From Hydrogenophaga taeniospiralis (GTDB taxonomy: Bacteria > Pseudomonadota > Gammaproteobacteria > Burkholderiales > Burkholderiaceae_C): a DNA stretch of 64,000 bases. The stretch is from assembly GCF_020510445.1 (NCBI RefSeq), contig NZ_JAHBAG010000001.1, forward strand, positions 2,580,501 to 2,644,500, written 5' to 3'. The notes beneath the pieces were generated by a model that saw nothing but the letters and a program-made list of their open reading frames with translations, was not told the DNA's origin and searched no databases. Position 1 is the first letter of the stretch; each line of letters begins with the position of its first letter. This document shows positions 1 through 8,341 of the stretch, in pieces. The position numbers and the translations under genes are program-made.

Positions 1-834
1 GAGCGCCAGGCTTTCCACCTCTTCGGTGGCGTCGCTCACGCGCGCCACCTGGGCCAGATGCACCGCGCTGCCGCCGCGGCGGGCGACGATGATGGATTCA
101 AAGTCTTTCGGGTTCTGCAGCCTGGACAGCACCTGCACCACGCGGTCGCGCTCGGCGGTCTTGAGCGTGCCCACCGGGAGGTCCTGGTTTTCGTTGCGCA
201 CGGCGGTGGTGATCTGCTCGGCGGTGATGCCCAGTGCTTCCATGGCGGCCGGGTCGAGGTCGATGTTGACGGCCCGGCGCGAGCCGCCCACCAGCGTGAC
301 CGAGCCCACGCCGCGCACGTTTTCCAGCCGCTTTTTGAGCGTCTGTTCGGCCCAGGTCGTGAGCTCCACCGCGCTCGGCGCCTTGCCGTTCACGGTTTCG
401 GGAATCACCGCGACCGACCAGATCGAACGCGCCGACGGGTCGAAGCGCAGCACGCGCGGCTCCTTCACGTCGTCGCGAAAGGTGGGGCGCAGGATGGCGA
501 TTTTCTCGCGCACGTCTTCGGCCGCCTTGCGCCCGTCGATGTGCAGCTGGAATTCGATGATGACGACCGACTGGCCTTCGTAGCTGCGCGAGGTGAGCGT
601 GTTCACGCCCGCGATCGCGTTGACCGACTCCTCCACCTTCTTCGTGACCTCGCTCTCCACAATCTCGGGCGAGGCGCCGGGGTATTCGGTGGTGACCACC
701 ACCACGGGGAAGTCGATGTTGGGGAACTGGTCGACCTTCAGGCGCTGGAACGAGAACAGCCCCAGCACCAGCAGGGCCAGCATCACCATGGTCGCGAAGA
801 CCGGGTTGCGCAGGGAGATCCGGGTGAACCACAT
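1..834 (-). CDS. RND efflux pump inner-membrane permease, N-terminal part (runs off the window)
   Basis: Reading the minus strand from the ATG at 834 gives MWFTRISLRNPVFATMVMLAL, the first cytoplasmic residues and first membrane helix of an AcrB/MdtB-type RND permease. It continues into the periplasmic porter region (FPNIDFPVVVVTTEYPGASP, then EVTKKVEESVNAIAGV). About 278 codons are present and the frame is open to the window edge, where roughly 1000 residues are expected in total. It would be the proton-driven export subunit working with the adaptor encoded immediately upstream (10 bp before this gene) and an outer-membrane channel not seen here. The substrate cannot be told from this part. 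The family call is firm; the subfamily (drug versus solvent or metal) is open. Confidence 0.9.
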   Translation of the reverse strand, partial: MWFTRISLRNPVFATMVMLALLVLGLFSFQRLKVDQFPNIDFPVVVVTTEYPGASPEIVESEVTKKVEESVNAIAGVNTLTSRSYEGQSVVIIEFQLHIDGRKAAEDVREKIAILRPTFRDDVKEPRVLRFDPSARSIWSVAVIPETVNGKAPSAVELTTWAEQTLKKRLENVRGVGSVTLVGGSRRAVNIDLDPAAMEALGITAEQITTAVRNENQDLPVGTLKTAERDRVVQVLSRLQNPKDFESIIVARRGGSAVHLAQVARVSDATEEVESLAL

Positions 835-843
835 GGCGTGCGC

Positions 844-2043
844 TCAGTGGGTGGTCGCCGCGGCGACGGGGGACGTCGTGGCCGTGGTCGCGGCGGGCGC
901 CAGCTTCACGGCCGTGCCCTCGCGGATCAGGCCGGCCTGCACGCGCAGCAGCGTGGTGCCCACGGGCGCCAGCGTCACGCCGTCGATCACCAGCATGGGT
1001 TCGCCGTCGAGCAGGCCCTGCCGGCCCAGCGTGACGGGCACATGGGCGATCTTGCCGTCCTGGACGATCTGGATGTAGGGCTGGGGCTTGTCGTTGCGCA
1101 CGGCCGAGAGGGGCACCGCTGGCGCGTTGATCTCGCCGGTGACGATCTGACCCTGCGCGAACAGGCCCTGGCGCATGCCGGTCACGGCGGGCACGCGCAG
1201 GTAGACCAGCACGCTGCGGCTGCCCGCCTGCACGCTGGGGTTGATGCGTGCCACGGTGGCGTCCACCGGCTGGGCCAGGCCTTCCACGCTGAGCCGGGCC
1301 TTCTGGCCGGCGGCCACGCTCATGGCGTCGGCCGGAGCGAGCGCGGCTTCCAGCTCGAAGCCCGAAAGATCGACCACGTCCAGGATGCGGGCGTCCAGGC
1401 CCACCCGTTCGCCGTTCTGCACCAGCCGGGCCGACACCTGGCCGGTCAGCGGCGAGCGCAGCGTGGTGTCGCCCAGCGCCTTGCGCGCGATGTCCAGCGC
1501 GGCCAGCGCGGCCTGGTGGTTGGCCTCGGCGGCGGCCAGGTTGTTGCTGCTGGTTTCCAGCGCGGTGGCCGAGATGAAACCCTGCTTCACGAGCGACTGG
1601 TTGTTCTCCAGCGCGCGGCGGGCGATGCCCACCTGCGCCAGCGCGGCCTGGGCCTGCTGTTGCGCCTGGCGCACGCGTGCCAAGGCTTCGGTGCTGTCGA
1701 TGCGTGCCACCACCTCACCGGCGCGCACCGCTTCGCCTTCGCGCTTTTCCAGGCCCTGCAGCTCTCCGGCGACCTTGGCCTTGATGGCCGCGGTCTGCAG
1801 CGCCTTGAGCGAACCCGAGACCCCCACCGCCTGGCTCAGCGCCAGCGTCTGCACGCTCACCACGTCCTGCGGCGAGAGTTCGTACACCGGCGCCTGCTGC
1901 AAGGCCTTGGCCGCCGTGGTCGCGGCTTCGGTCTGGGTCTGGCGTTTGTTGAACGCGCGCAGCAGGCCCAGCGCCACCGCCAGCACCAGCGCGGCCAGCA
2001 GCAGCCATTTGATCCAGGTCGAGCGGGAAGGGCGGTGGTTCAT
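844..2043 (-). CDS. RND efflux periplasmic adaptor (membrane fusion protein)
   Basis: A 399-residue protein starting [16 protein letters not shown]. An N-terminal membrane anchor (about residues 9-27) is followed by a lipoyl-like half motif ([20 protein letters not shown]), an alpha-helical hairpin rich in Ala and Gln (about 100-170), the second lipoyl half ([20 protein letters not shown]) and beta-barrel/proximal domains. This is the AcrA/MdtA adaptor layout. It links the permease downstream to an outer-membrane channel. The start is chosen because its ATG overlaps the stop of the upstream TetR gene (ATGA), so the two are translationally coupled. An upstream in-frame ATG at 2193 lies inside the regulator and is unlikely to be used. 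Confidence 0.9.
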   Translation of the reverse strand: MNHRPSRSTWIKWLLLAALVLAVALGLLRAFNKRQTQTEAATTAAKALQQAPVYELSPQDVVSVQTLALSQAVGVSGSLKALQTAAIKAKVAGELQGLEKREGEAVRAGEVVARIDSTEALARVRQAQQQAQAALAQVGIARRALENNQSLVKQGFISATALETSSNNLAAAEANHQAALAALDIARKALGDTTLRSPLTGQVSARLVQNGERVGLDARILDVVDLSGFELEAALAPADAMSVAAGQKARLSVEGLAQPVDATVARINPSVQAGSRSVLVYLRVPAVTGMRQGLFAQGQIVTGEINAPAVPLSAVRNDKPQPYIQIVQDGKIAHVPVTLGRQGLLDGEPMLVIDGVTLAPVGTTLLRVQAGLIREGTAVKLAPAATTATTSPVAAATTH

Positions 2044-2723
2044 GGTGCGGCGGTGCGGCTGGGGGTTTCGGTGGGATCTGCGGCGGGCCGGGCCAGCATG
2101 CCGTGCAGCAGCAGACCGACCTGGCTGTCGAGGAAGCCCACGGGGTCGATTTGCTGGTTCGGCGGGCAACACGGCGCCATGGAGTGTTTCCACATCAGCA
2201 GGAAGATCATGGGCGCGATCAGGCTGTAGATCGCGTATTCAAGCTCCATGGGCCGGAACTCGCCGCGGTCGATGCCGCGCTGCAGGACGCGTTTGAGCAG
2301 GTCGTGGCCGGGGCCAATCACCTCCTGCTGGTAGAACGCCGCGATTTCGGGAAACATGCCGGCCTCGCTCATCACCAGCTTGGTGATGCCAGAGGCGGCC
2401 GTCATGCCGATGCGCTCCCACCACGACTGCATGCAATAGCGCACCAGCTCGGCGCTGCTGCCCTCGAAGGCCTCCAGCTCCTCGTTCCATTCGGTGAAGC
2501 GCCCGGCGATGGTCTCCCGCACCACCGCCTTGAACAGGTCTTCCTTGCTCGGGAAATACAGGAACAGCGTGCCCTTGGACACGCCCGCGCGCGCCGCGAC
2601 CTCTTCCACCCGCGTGGCGGCAAAGCCTTTTTCCACGAACAGGGCCAGCGCGGCGTCCAGCAGTTCGCCTGGGCGCGCCTCCTTGCGGCGTTCGCGTTTG
2701 GTGGTGATGGGGGGAGTATTCAT
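2040..2723 (-). CDS. TetR/AcrR family repressor of the adjacent efflux operon
   Basis: A 227-residue protein starting [19 protein letters not shown]. The N-terminal helix-turn-helix is clear ([20 protein letters not shown], then [20 protein letters not shown]), followed by a variable helical ligand-binding C-terminal domain. It is the first gene of the regulator-adaptor-permease operon, with a 4-bp overlap to the adaptor. A near-palindrome sits 11-24 bp upstream of the start, so autorepression of the operon with relief by a pump substrate is the likely mode (inference from the family). A longer in-frame start at 2918 would run through the palindrome and is rejected. Confidence 0.9.
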   Translation of the reverse strand: MNTPPITTKRERRKEARPGELLDAALALFVEKGFAATRVEEVAARAGVSKGTLFLYFPSKEDLFKAVVRETIAGRFTEWNEELEAFEGSSAELVRYCMQSWWERIGMTAASGITKLVMSEAGMFPEIAAFYQQEVIGPGHDLLKRVLQRGIDRGEFRPMELEYAIYSLIAPMIFLLMWKHSMAPCCPPNQQIDPVGFLDSQVGLLLHGMLARPAADPTETPSRTAAP

Positions 2724-2733
2724 TTGTCTAATG

Positions 2734-2747
2734 ACTGACTGGTCAGT
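2734..2747. promoter_or_regulatory. Probable TetR operator
   Basis: ACTGACTGGTCAGT is a 14-bp palindrome with 12 of 14 positions self-complementary, just upstream of the TetR start at 2723. Position and symmetry fit a TetR-family operator controlling the efflux operon. Binding is inferred. Confidence 0.6.
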
Positions 2748-2790
2748 AATGTAGTGGGTCGCCCCACGGATGTCAACGCAGCCCGCGGAT

Positions 2791-3432
2791 TCAAGCGGTC
2801 TGTTCTGCCGCATCCGGCAGCGGGGCGAGGGCGCGCCGCGCCAGCGTGAGCAGGTGGTCGCGCACGTCGGCCGGCCAGGGGGCCACGAGGTGTTCCAGCC
2901 GCACCAGCTCGCCCGCAAAGAGCGCGCGACTCGCTTCCTCGAAGCCGGGCAGGCTGCTGGCCAGGACCGACATAAAGCGGTACGCCGCCTCGGTGGCCTC
3001 GCGCACCTGATCGCGTTCGCGGCTTTCGCGCATGGCCAGCTGCACCAGCTTGCGCAGCGCCACCGAAGCGCCCCCCGGCTGGCTGGCCAGCCAGTCCCAG
3101 TGGCGCGGCAACAGCGTCACCTCGCGGGCGGTCACGCCCAGCTTGGGGCGCCCCGGCCCGCGGTGGGGTTCGGGCGGCGGGTCCGCCGGTTCGGCCGGTT
3201 GGGCGGGCAGGCTTTCCAACAGGGTCGCCAGGGGTGCGCGCAGATTCAGCTCGATGCGCTCGCTGCTGTGGGCGTCAAACACCAGCGGCTGCAGGGTGGG
3301 CGTGCGCCCGGCCAGGGCGTGGAGCGCGGTCGCCACCTCGCGGGGGGCGCCGTGCGCGATCCGGGTGTGGCCGTCAAAGGCGATCCAGGCTGTGGGGGCT
3401 GGCGCCGGGGTGGGGGATTCGGGCGTGAACAT
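2791..3432 (-). CDS. DUF2239 family protein
   Basis: A 213-residue protein. The N-terminal half ([20 protein letters not shown], later [19 protein letters not shown]) and the C-terminal half ([20 protein letters not shown], then [20 protein letters not shown]) match my memory of the DUF2239 family, which has no established biochemical function. The [19 protein letters not shown] stretch resembles a short DNA-binding arm plus helices, so a regulatory role is possible but unproven. Two CCCGGG-centred palindromes lie directly upstream. Its minus-strand neighbour upstream is the cation/proton antiporter, whose stop lies 66 bp before this start. Confidence 0.7.
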   Translation of the reverse strand: MFTPESPTPAPAPTAWIAFDGHTRIAHGAPREVATALHALAGRTPTLQPLVFDAHSSERIELNLRAPLATLLESLPAQPAEPADPPPEPHRGPGRPKLGVTAREVTLLPRHWDWLASQPGGASVALRKLVQLAMRESRERDQVREATEAAYRFMSVLASSLPGFEEASRALFAGELVRLEHLVAPWPADVRDHLLTLARRALAPLPDAAEQTA

Positions 3433-3437
3433 GCCGA

Positions 3438-3484
3438 ATTATTACCCGGGTATAAATGGAATGTCAATATCACCCGGGTAATAT
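3438..3484. promoter_or_regulatory. Pair of ACCCGGGT palindromes upstream of the DUF2239 gene
   Basis: Two AT-flanked palindromes share the core TACCCGGGTA or a close variant. The first core is at 3443-3452 and the second is ATATCACCCGGGTAATAT at 3467-3484. Their centres are 28 bp apart, close to three helical turns. They sit 11-52 bp upstream of the DUF2239 start, where a repressor pair or cooperative activator would bind. The cognate regulator is unknown; autoregulation by the DUF2239 protein is one possibility. Confidence 0.6.
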
Positions 3485-3497
3485 ATTCGGTGCGTGG

Positions 3498-4982
3498 TCA
3501 CCCCAGTTTGATGCCCACCTGCGCGATCTGGGCGCCGTCCATCTGGCGCACGCTCAACTCCGCCGCGCCGAGCATCGCGCTGTCGCCCACCACCGGGGGG
3601 CGGTTGAGCTCGTCGTTCAGCCACTGGCCCAGGGTCTGCGACGGATCGGTGGGCATGGGCAGGCCATAGAACCCGCACAGCTGGTCCATGGGGGTGGCCG
3701 CGTCGATCACGAAGTCGCCGTAGACCAGCCGGGCCTGCGCCGCGTCCTTCGGGTCGGGCAGGGTCACGCCCAGGCGGGTGGCGCTCCAGGCGATGGTCGA
3801 GCCCTGCAGCAGCAGCGAGGTGAGCACCACCACAAAGGCCACGTTGAAAAACGTCGGTGCGCCCGGCACGCCCGCCATCAGCGGGAACACCGCCAGCACG
3901 ATGGGCACCGCGCCGCGCAGGCCCACCCAGGAGATGAAGGTCATCTCGCGCACGTTGAAGCGCAGCGGCGCCAGGCAGAGCCAGACCGACAGCGGCCGGG
4001 CCACCAGCATCAGCACCAGCGACACGCCCAGCGCCGGCCACAGCGTGCGCAGCAGCGCCGACGGCGTGACCAGCAGGCCCAGCAACAGGAACATGCCCGC
4101 CTGCGACAGCCAGGCGTAGCCGTCCATGGCCGAGAGCGCCGCGCGCACCTGGCGCCGCGCCTGGTTGCCCGTGACCACCCCCATGGCGTACACCGCCAGA
4201 AAACCCGAACCCCCGAGCCAGGTGGTGGCGCCGAACACCGCCAGCCCGCCCGACACCACCAGCAGCGCGCGGATGCCCCCGCTGCCGTAGGCGCCGCGCC
4301 CCAGGCGCTTGAGCAGCTCGGCCAGCGCGAAACCGCTGCACAGCCCCAGCGCGGCGCCCCAGCCAAACTGCTGCAGCAGCGAGCGCAGCACCTCCACCGC
4401 GTCCAGCCCACCGGCCACACCGGGCGCCGCCGCGGCGGCCAGCGCCACCCCGATGAACGTGAGCGTGAGGTAGACCGCCATCGGGTCGTTCATGCCGGAC
4501 TCGATCTCCAGCGTGGCGGCCACGCGCTCGTTGAGCCGCACACCGGACGACTTGAGCATCGAAAACACGGCGGCCGCGTCGGTGGAGCCGACGATGGCGC
4601 CCACCAGCAGCGCCAGCGGCCAGTTCAGATCGAGCAGCCAGTGTGCCGCGGCCCCGGTGATGGCGGTGCACACCAGCACGCCCAGCGTGGCCAGCAGCAG
4701 CGAAGGCCTCAAACCGGTGCGAAACGTGGTGAAGTCGGTGCGCAGCCCGCCGTCGAGCAGGATCACCGCCAGCGCCACGTTGCCCACCCAGAAGGCCAGG
4801 CCAAAGTCGTCGAACACCAGCCCGCCGGGGCCGTCTTCGCCGGCCAGCGTGCCCACCAGCAGGAACACCAGCAGAAAGGAAAACCCCTTGCGCGTGGACA
4901 ACACGCCGGCCAGCACGCTGATGAACACCAGCGACGCGGCCACCATCAAGGGCAGGGCGAGGAAATCGAGCGAGAGTGCCAT
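3498..4982 (-). CDS. CPA1-family K+ or Na+/H+ antiporter (CvrA/NhaP2-like)
   Basis: A 494-residue integral membrane protein with about 12-13 helices. It carries the CPA1 signatures FWVGNVALAVILLDGGLRTD, the ion-site region AIVGSTDAAAVFSML, ESGMNDPMAVYLTL, and FISWVGLRGAVPIVLA. The last roughly 90 residues (from LPDPKDAAQARLVYG) form a soluble regulatory tail as in CvrA/NhaP2 proteins, which exchange K+ or Na+ for protons and help in low-osmolarity or pH adaptation. The cation cannot be decided from sequence. The start MALSLDFLALPLMVAASLVF places the first helix at the N-terminus. It diverges from the MAPEG gene. Confidence 0.88.
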   Translation of the reverse strand: MALSLDFLALPLMVAASLVFISVLAGVLSTRKGFSFLLVFLLVGTLAGEDGPGGLVFDDFGLAFWVGNVALAVILLDGGLRTDFTTFRTGLRPSLLLATLGVLVCTAITGAAAHWLLDLNWPLALLVGAIVGSTDAAAVFSMLKSSGVRLNERVAATLEIESGMNDPMAVYLTLTFIGVALAAAAAPGVAGGLDAVEVLRSLLQQFGWGAALGLCSGFALAELLKRLGRGAYGSGGIRALLVVSGGLAVFGATTWLGGSGFLAVYAMGVVTGNQARRQVRAALSAMDGYAWLSQAGMFLLLGLLVTPSALLRTLWPALGVSLVLMLVARPLSVWLCLAPLRFNVREMTFISWVGLRGAVPIVLAVFPLMAGVPGAPTFFNVAFVVVLTSLLLQGSTIAWSATRLGVTLPDPKDAAQARLVYGDFVIDAATPMDQLCGFYGLPMPTDPSQTLGQWLNDELNRPPVVGDSAMLGAAELSVRQMDGAQIAQVGIKLG

Positions 4983-5092
4983 GCCCGGACGCTAACAGAA
5001 TGTGTGCCAGCCAAGGGCTTGGGGATACATTTCGTCAGGCTGCATGGTTCCCCGTGGCAGGTCGCCCACGCCATCGGCCGGGAGCCCGTTCC

Positions 5093-5509
5093 ATGAGCAT
5101 CACACTGCAAGCGCTTCTCGGATTCATCGCCTGGACCTTGGGCCTGCTGGTGCTCATGGAGGGCATCCGCTCCTGGCTCGTGCTGACGGGCGCGGTGCCC
5201 GCCAACGGGTTCAACCCGGAGAACTCGAACCTTTCGCCCTTCATGCAGCGCCTGGCCCGGGCGCACGCGAACTGCCTCGAAGGCCTGCCCATCTTTGGCG
5301 GGCTCATGCTCATTGCCGTCGTCGCGGACCGCTCGGCCGTCACCGACCCGCTGGCCTGGGGGCTGCTGGCGGCCCGGGTCGTTCAGTCCCTCATCCACCT
5401 TGCCTCCACGTCGCCCGCCGCCGTGACGGCCCGGTTCACCGCCTTCGGCGTGCAGATGGGGATTGGCGTGTACTGGGTGTTCGGGTTGGCCATGTCGTCA
5501 AGCGCCTGA
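5093..5509 (+). CDS. MAPEG-family membrane protein
   Basis: A 138-residue protein starting MSITLQALLGFIAWTLGLLV, with four predicted helices and the MAPEG-type loop (NLSPFMQRLARAHANCLEGL). MAPEG proteins include microsomal glutathione transferases and leukotriene synthases, while most bacterial members are uncharacterised. The Arg-Ala-His-x-Asn region is the usual conserved core. The start at 5093 is preferred over 4976 because the upstream residues (Pro/Arg/Gly-rich) look untranslated and the first helix begins right after this Met. It stands alone, convergent with the glycan operon. Confidence 0.75.
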   Translation: MSITLQALLGFIAWTLGLLVLMEGIRSWLVLTGAVPANGFNPENSNLSPFMQRLARAHANCLEGLPIFGGLMLIAVVADRSAVTDPLAWGLLAARVVQSLIHLASTSPAAVTARFTAFGVQMGIGVYWVFGLAMSSSA

Positions 5510-5605
5510 CGGGTCGTCCGGCTCGCGGCGTCGGTGCCGGTCCGCCAGTGCCGGTGGCTCGTGGCGGAGCGCATGGGTGGGCGCCGGTGTCTTCGGCGGT
5601 CGGGG

Positions 5606-6712
5606 CTATGCGACGGCCTGCCGCACCGCGGCGATCACGCGTTCCACCTCCACCTCGTGCATGCCGGGAAAAATGGGCAGCGCCAAGGCCTCACGGGCGT
5701 GCGCACTGGCGTGGGGCAGATCCATCTCGCCGAACGGGGGCCGGCAAGCCGGCTGCCGGTGGATGGGCCGTTCGTAGTAGATCTTGGTTTCCACCCCAGC
5801 CTCGGCGAGGCGCGCTTGCACATCGCCGCGCCGCGCACAGCGAAGAACAAAGCAGTTCCACGCGTGGCCCTCGCGGTCGGCGGGCAAGCTCATGCCGTGG
5901 AGGTCCGACAGACCCGCCAGGTAGTGCCGGGCGATGGCCTGGCGCCTGGCCAGCCAGCCGTCAAGGAACTCCAGCCCCAGCAGCAGCACCTCGGCCTGCA
6001 GGGCGTCCATCCGGCTGTTGTAGCCGACCTCCGCGTGGACCGATCCACTCAGGCCATGGTTGCGCAGCGACAGCGCGCGCTCCATCAGCTCTGGGCGCGC
6101 GCTGCTCAGTGCACCGGCATCGCCGATCGCGCCCAGCGTCTTGGTGGGATAGAAGCTCATGGTGCTCAGATCGCCCCAGCCGCCGACGGGCACCCGGCCC
6201 CTGTCGGGCGCCCAGGCATGCGCGCCCAGCGCCTGCGCGGCGTCCTCCACCAGGATCAGCCCGTTGTCCCGGCACAGTTGGGCGATGCCGGGCAAGGCGC
6301 TGGCGTCGCCGAACAACGGGACCGCCAGCACCGCGCGTGTTCGTGGTGTCAGCTTCGCCGCCACCTCCTGCGCGCGCGCGATGAAATCGTCCGGCGCGGA
6401 GTCGCACAGCACCGGCTGCGCGCCGGACCGCAGCACGGCCTCGAAACAGGCGAAGAAGGTGTAGCTGGGCAACACGACCTCGTCGCCTGGCTTGAGATCC
6501 AGCAACCGCAGGGCGAGCACCAGGGCATCGGTGCCCGAGTTCACGCCCACCACCTGGCGAGGGCCCAGTCGCCGGGCCAAGGCGGTCTCGAAGCGCTGCA
6601 CGGCGGGCCCGAGGATGAAGCAGCCGCTGTCCAGCACCCGGGTCCAGGCGGTCGACACGCGATCGGCGGCCTCCGGTTCCTTCCAGGAGCTGCGGAAAAA
6701 GGGCACGCTCAT
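5606..6712 (-). CDS. DegT/DnrJ/EryC1/StrS sugar aminotransferase (PLP)
   Basis: A 368-residue protein starting MSVPFFRSSWKEPEAADRVS. Family hallmarks are GVNSGTDALVLALRLLDLKP near the N-terminus, LPSYTFFACFEAVLRSGAQP, the PLP-pocket Asp in ILVEDAAQALGA, and SFYPTKTLGAIGDAGAL with the PLP-binding Lys in the PTK motif. These enzymes transfer an amino group to a keto-nucleotide sugar. Its ATG overlaps the stop of the upstream oxidoreductase (ATGA), so the pair is coupled. Together they could make a 3-amino nucleotide sugar, as WlbA/WlbE-type pairs do; the exact sugar is inference. It is the last gene of the four-gene operon. Confidence 0.88.
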   Translation of the reverse strand: MSVPFFRSSWKEPEAADRVSTAWTRVLDSGCFILGPAVQRFETALARRLGPRQVVGVNSGTDALVLALRLLDLKPGDEVVLPSYTFFACFEAVLRSGAQPVLCDSAPDDFIARAQEVAAKLTPRTRAVLAVPLFGDASALPGIAQLCRDNGLILVEDAAQALGAHAWAPDRGRVPVGGWGDLSTMSFYPTKTLGAIGDAGALSSARPELMERALSLRNHGLSGSVHAEVGYNSRMDALQAEVLLLGLEFLDGWLARRQAIARHYLAGLSDLHGMSLPADREGHAWNCFVLRCARRGDVQARLAEAGVETKIYYERPIHRQPACRPPFGEMDLPHASAHAREALALPIFPGMHEVEVERVIAAVRQAVA

Positions 6713-7548
6713 AGCTTGGACACGATGGCCAGCGCCCGGCGGGCGGCGGTGGCACCTTCCTGCGCATCCGCCAGCGGCGAATGCTGGCCTTGCAGCATGT
6801 GGTGAAAAGCGGTGTACTGCCGCGTCAAGGCATCGGTCTGCGCAAGCTCCACTCGGTTGGACAGTGGCAGTTCGGTCCATGCATCGCCGTCGCCCCAGCC
6901 CATGGTGGCGCACGAGGCCTCCACCCCATGCCGGGCGTGAAAATCCACGCGCGTGCCACCCATCCGTGCCTTCACCTGCACGCCGTCTGCCTGCGCCTGC
7001 ACGTCGAGGATCAGAAAGGGGTCGGCCCCACAGCGCAGCAGGTGGGACGCCAGGTCCAGGTCGTGCACCATCAGATCGAGCACCACGGACCGGGCCGAGC
7101 CTGGCAGGCGGGACTGGCGATGGAAGGCCAGCCGGCTGGGGGCACGGTCCCAGGGCGGGTCACTCAGCGCCTCGTTGAACCGCTCGATGTGGCCGATGAA
7201 GAGCCGCCGGCCGGTGATCCGGGCGGCGTCCAGCATGGCGTCGATGGCCTGCTCGCTCTCGGCCATGGGTTTTTCGACCAGCACGTCGACGCCGCGCCGC
7301 AGCAACGCCACCACCAGGTCGGCGTGGGTGTCGGCCGGCGTGACCACCGCGGCGGCCTGCACCTTTTCGGGCAAGGCATCGAGGGAGGCGATCGCATCAA
7401 AGCCCTGGGCCAGCGCGGCCGCCCGGGCCTGCGGGTCGGGGTCGACCACACACACCACCTCGTAAGCGGGGTGAGCGCGCGCGCGCCTGGCATGAACCTG
7501 GCCAAAACGGCCAAATCCCAGCACGGCGATGCGGGTACGGGGGCTCAT
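6709..7548 (-). CDS. Gfo/Idh/MocA-family NAD(P)-dependent sugar oxidoreductase
   Basis: A 279-residue protein with an N-terminal Rossmann fold (IAVLGFGRFGQVHARRARAH) and the diagnostic GVDVLVEKPMAESEQAID, in which the EKP lysine is the usual catalytic residue. The C-terminal half is the family's beta-sheet domain (LVVALL upstream, VVLDLMVHDLDLASHLL inside). It is short for the family (usually 310-370), with a compact C-terminus. Likely role: oxidising or reducing a nucleotide sugar to supply the keto substrate of the coupled aminotransferase. It lies 9 bp after the PIG-L-like gene. Confidence 0.82.
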   Translation of the reverse strand: MSPRTRIAVLGFGRFGQVHARRARAHPAYEVVCVVDPDPQARAAALAQGFDAIASLDALPEKVQAAAVVTPADTHADLVVALLRRGVDVLVEKPMAESEQAIDAMLDAARITGRRLFIGHIERFNEALSDPPWDRAPSRLAFHRQSRLPGSARSVVLDLMVHDLDLASHLLRCGADPFLILDVQAQADGVQVKARMGGTRVDFHARHGVEASCATMGWGDGDAWTELPLSNRVELAQTDALTRQYTAFHHMLQGQHSPLADAQEGATAARRALAIVSKL

Positions 7549-7557
7549 CGTCGCGGC

Positions 7558-8328
7558 TCAGCCCGGGTCGCCCACGCCGGTCACCAGGCGAAGCAGGTGC
7601 CGGGAACGGATCACGTCCTTGTAGATGCCCGCTGCCCGCCGTTCTTCCCCCACGCGTTCGAAATACGGCAAGGTGTCGGGCAGGCGCCCCTCTTCGTAGG
7701 GCGTGCGGGAAGCGGGGTAGAGACACTCGCGCGCAAAGGCCTGCGTTCCGAAGCTGTCGAGCATGGTCTGCACTTCAACCAGCAGGACCGGGCTGCAGCG
7801 CCGGGCATAGTCCAGCATCTGCTCCAGCTTGTGCTGGTGTTCGGCCTCCGTCAGGCGCACCTCGATCTCGACCTGCTCGTCACGCGCGGGATCGCAGGGA
7901 TGCCCCACCAGCGGTATTTCCAGGTTGCGCACCTCGCGCCCGGCCTCGCGCAAGCGCATGACCAAGCGGTTGGCCAGCACCCGACAGAGGTCGTGCGAGG
8001 GGTTGTAACCCTCCGCCTCGTCGGCCACCACGGTGTCGATGTCGGCGTCCAGTGCGGCCTGGGTGAGCCGGTCGAGCCAGTCCTGAAACGGCGAGGCCCC
8101 GGTACCCAGCAGCGCCTGATAGACCACCGAATCCGACACCGGGCTCAGCCAGTCGCTGCGCACCTCCACCCCCCAACGGGCGAGCAGGCGCCGGCTGTCG
8201 TCCAGCCTGGGTTGTCCGATGGAGCCGTCCCCATGGGTCAGCATCACCACGAGAGGGCGCGCCCGGTGGACCCATTCGAAAACGCGCAGTTCGTGTCCGG
8301 GGTGGGCAATGAGGAGCAGGGGTTTCAT
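7558..8328 (-). CDS. PIG-L/LmbE-like protein with a changed metal/catalytic motif
   Basis: A 256-residue protein. The N-terminus MKPLLLIAHPGHELRVFEWV aligns by pattern with the AHPDDE motif of PIG-L/LmbE N-acetylglucosamine deacetylases, but here it reads AHPGHE. The catalytic Asp is Gly and the second, metal-binding Asp is His. A later AEGYNPSHDLCRVLANRLVM could supply the distal His. The fold assignment is therefore tentative and the protein may not be a classical deacetylase. It sits 13 bp downstream of the glycosyltransferase and 9 bp upstream of the sugar oxidoreductase, so a role in the same glycan (deacetylation or a related hydrolysis) is the best inference. Confidence 0.55.
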   Translation of the reverse strand: MKPLLLIAHPGHELRVFEWVHRARPLVVMLTHGDGSIGQPRLDDSRRLLARWGVEVRSDWLSPVSDSVVYQALLGTGASPFQDWLDRLTQAALDADIDTVVADEAEGYNPSHDLCRVLANRLVMRLREAGREVRNLEIPLVGHPCDPARDEQVEIEVRLTEAEHQHKLEQMLDYARRCSPVLLVEVQTMLDSFGTQAFARECLYPASRTPYEEGRLPDTLPYFERVGEERRAAGIYKDVIRSRHLLRLVTGVGDPG

Positions 8329-8341
8329 GGGGCAAGGACCG

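Noticed and set aside
58..2229. 723-codon plus-strand frame rich in His, Arg and Gly
   Set aside because: It is antisense to the RND permease, adaptor and part of the TetR gene, all of which have clear motifs. High GC keeps the opposite frames open.
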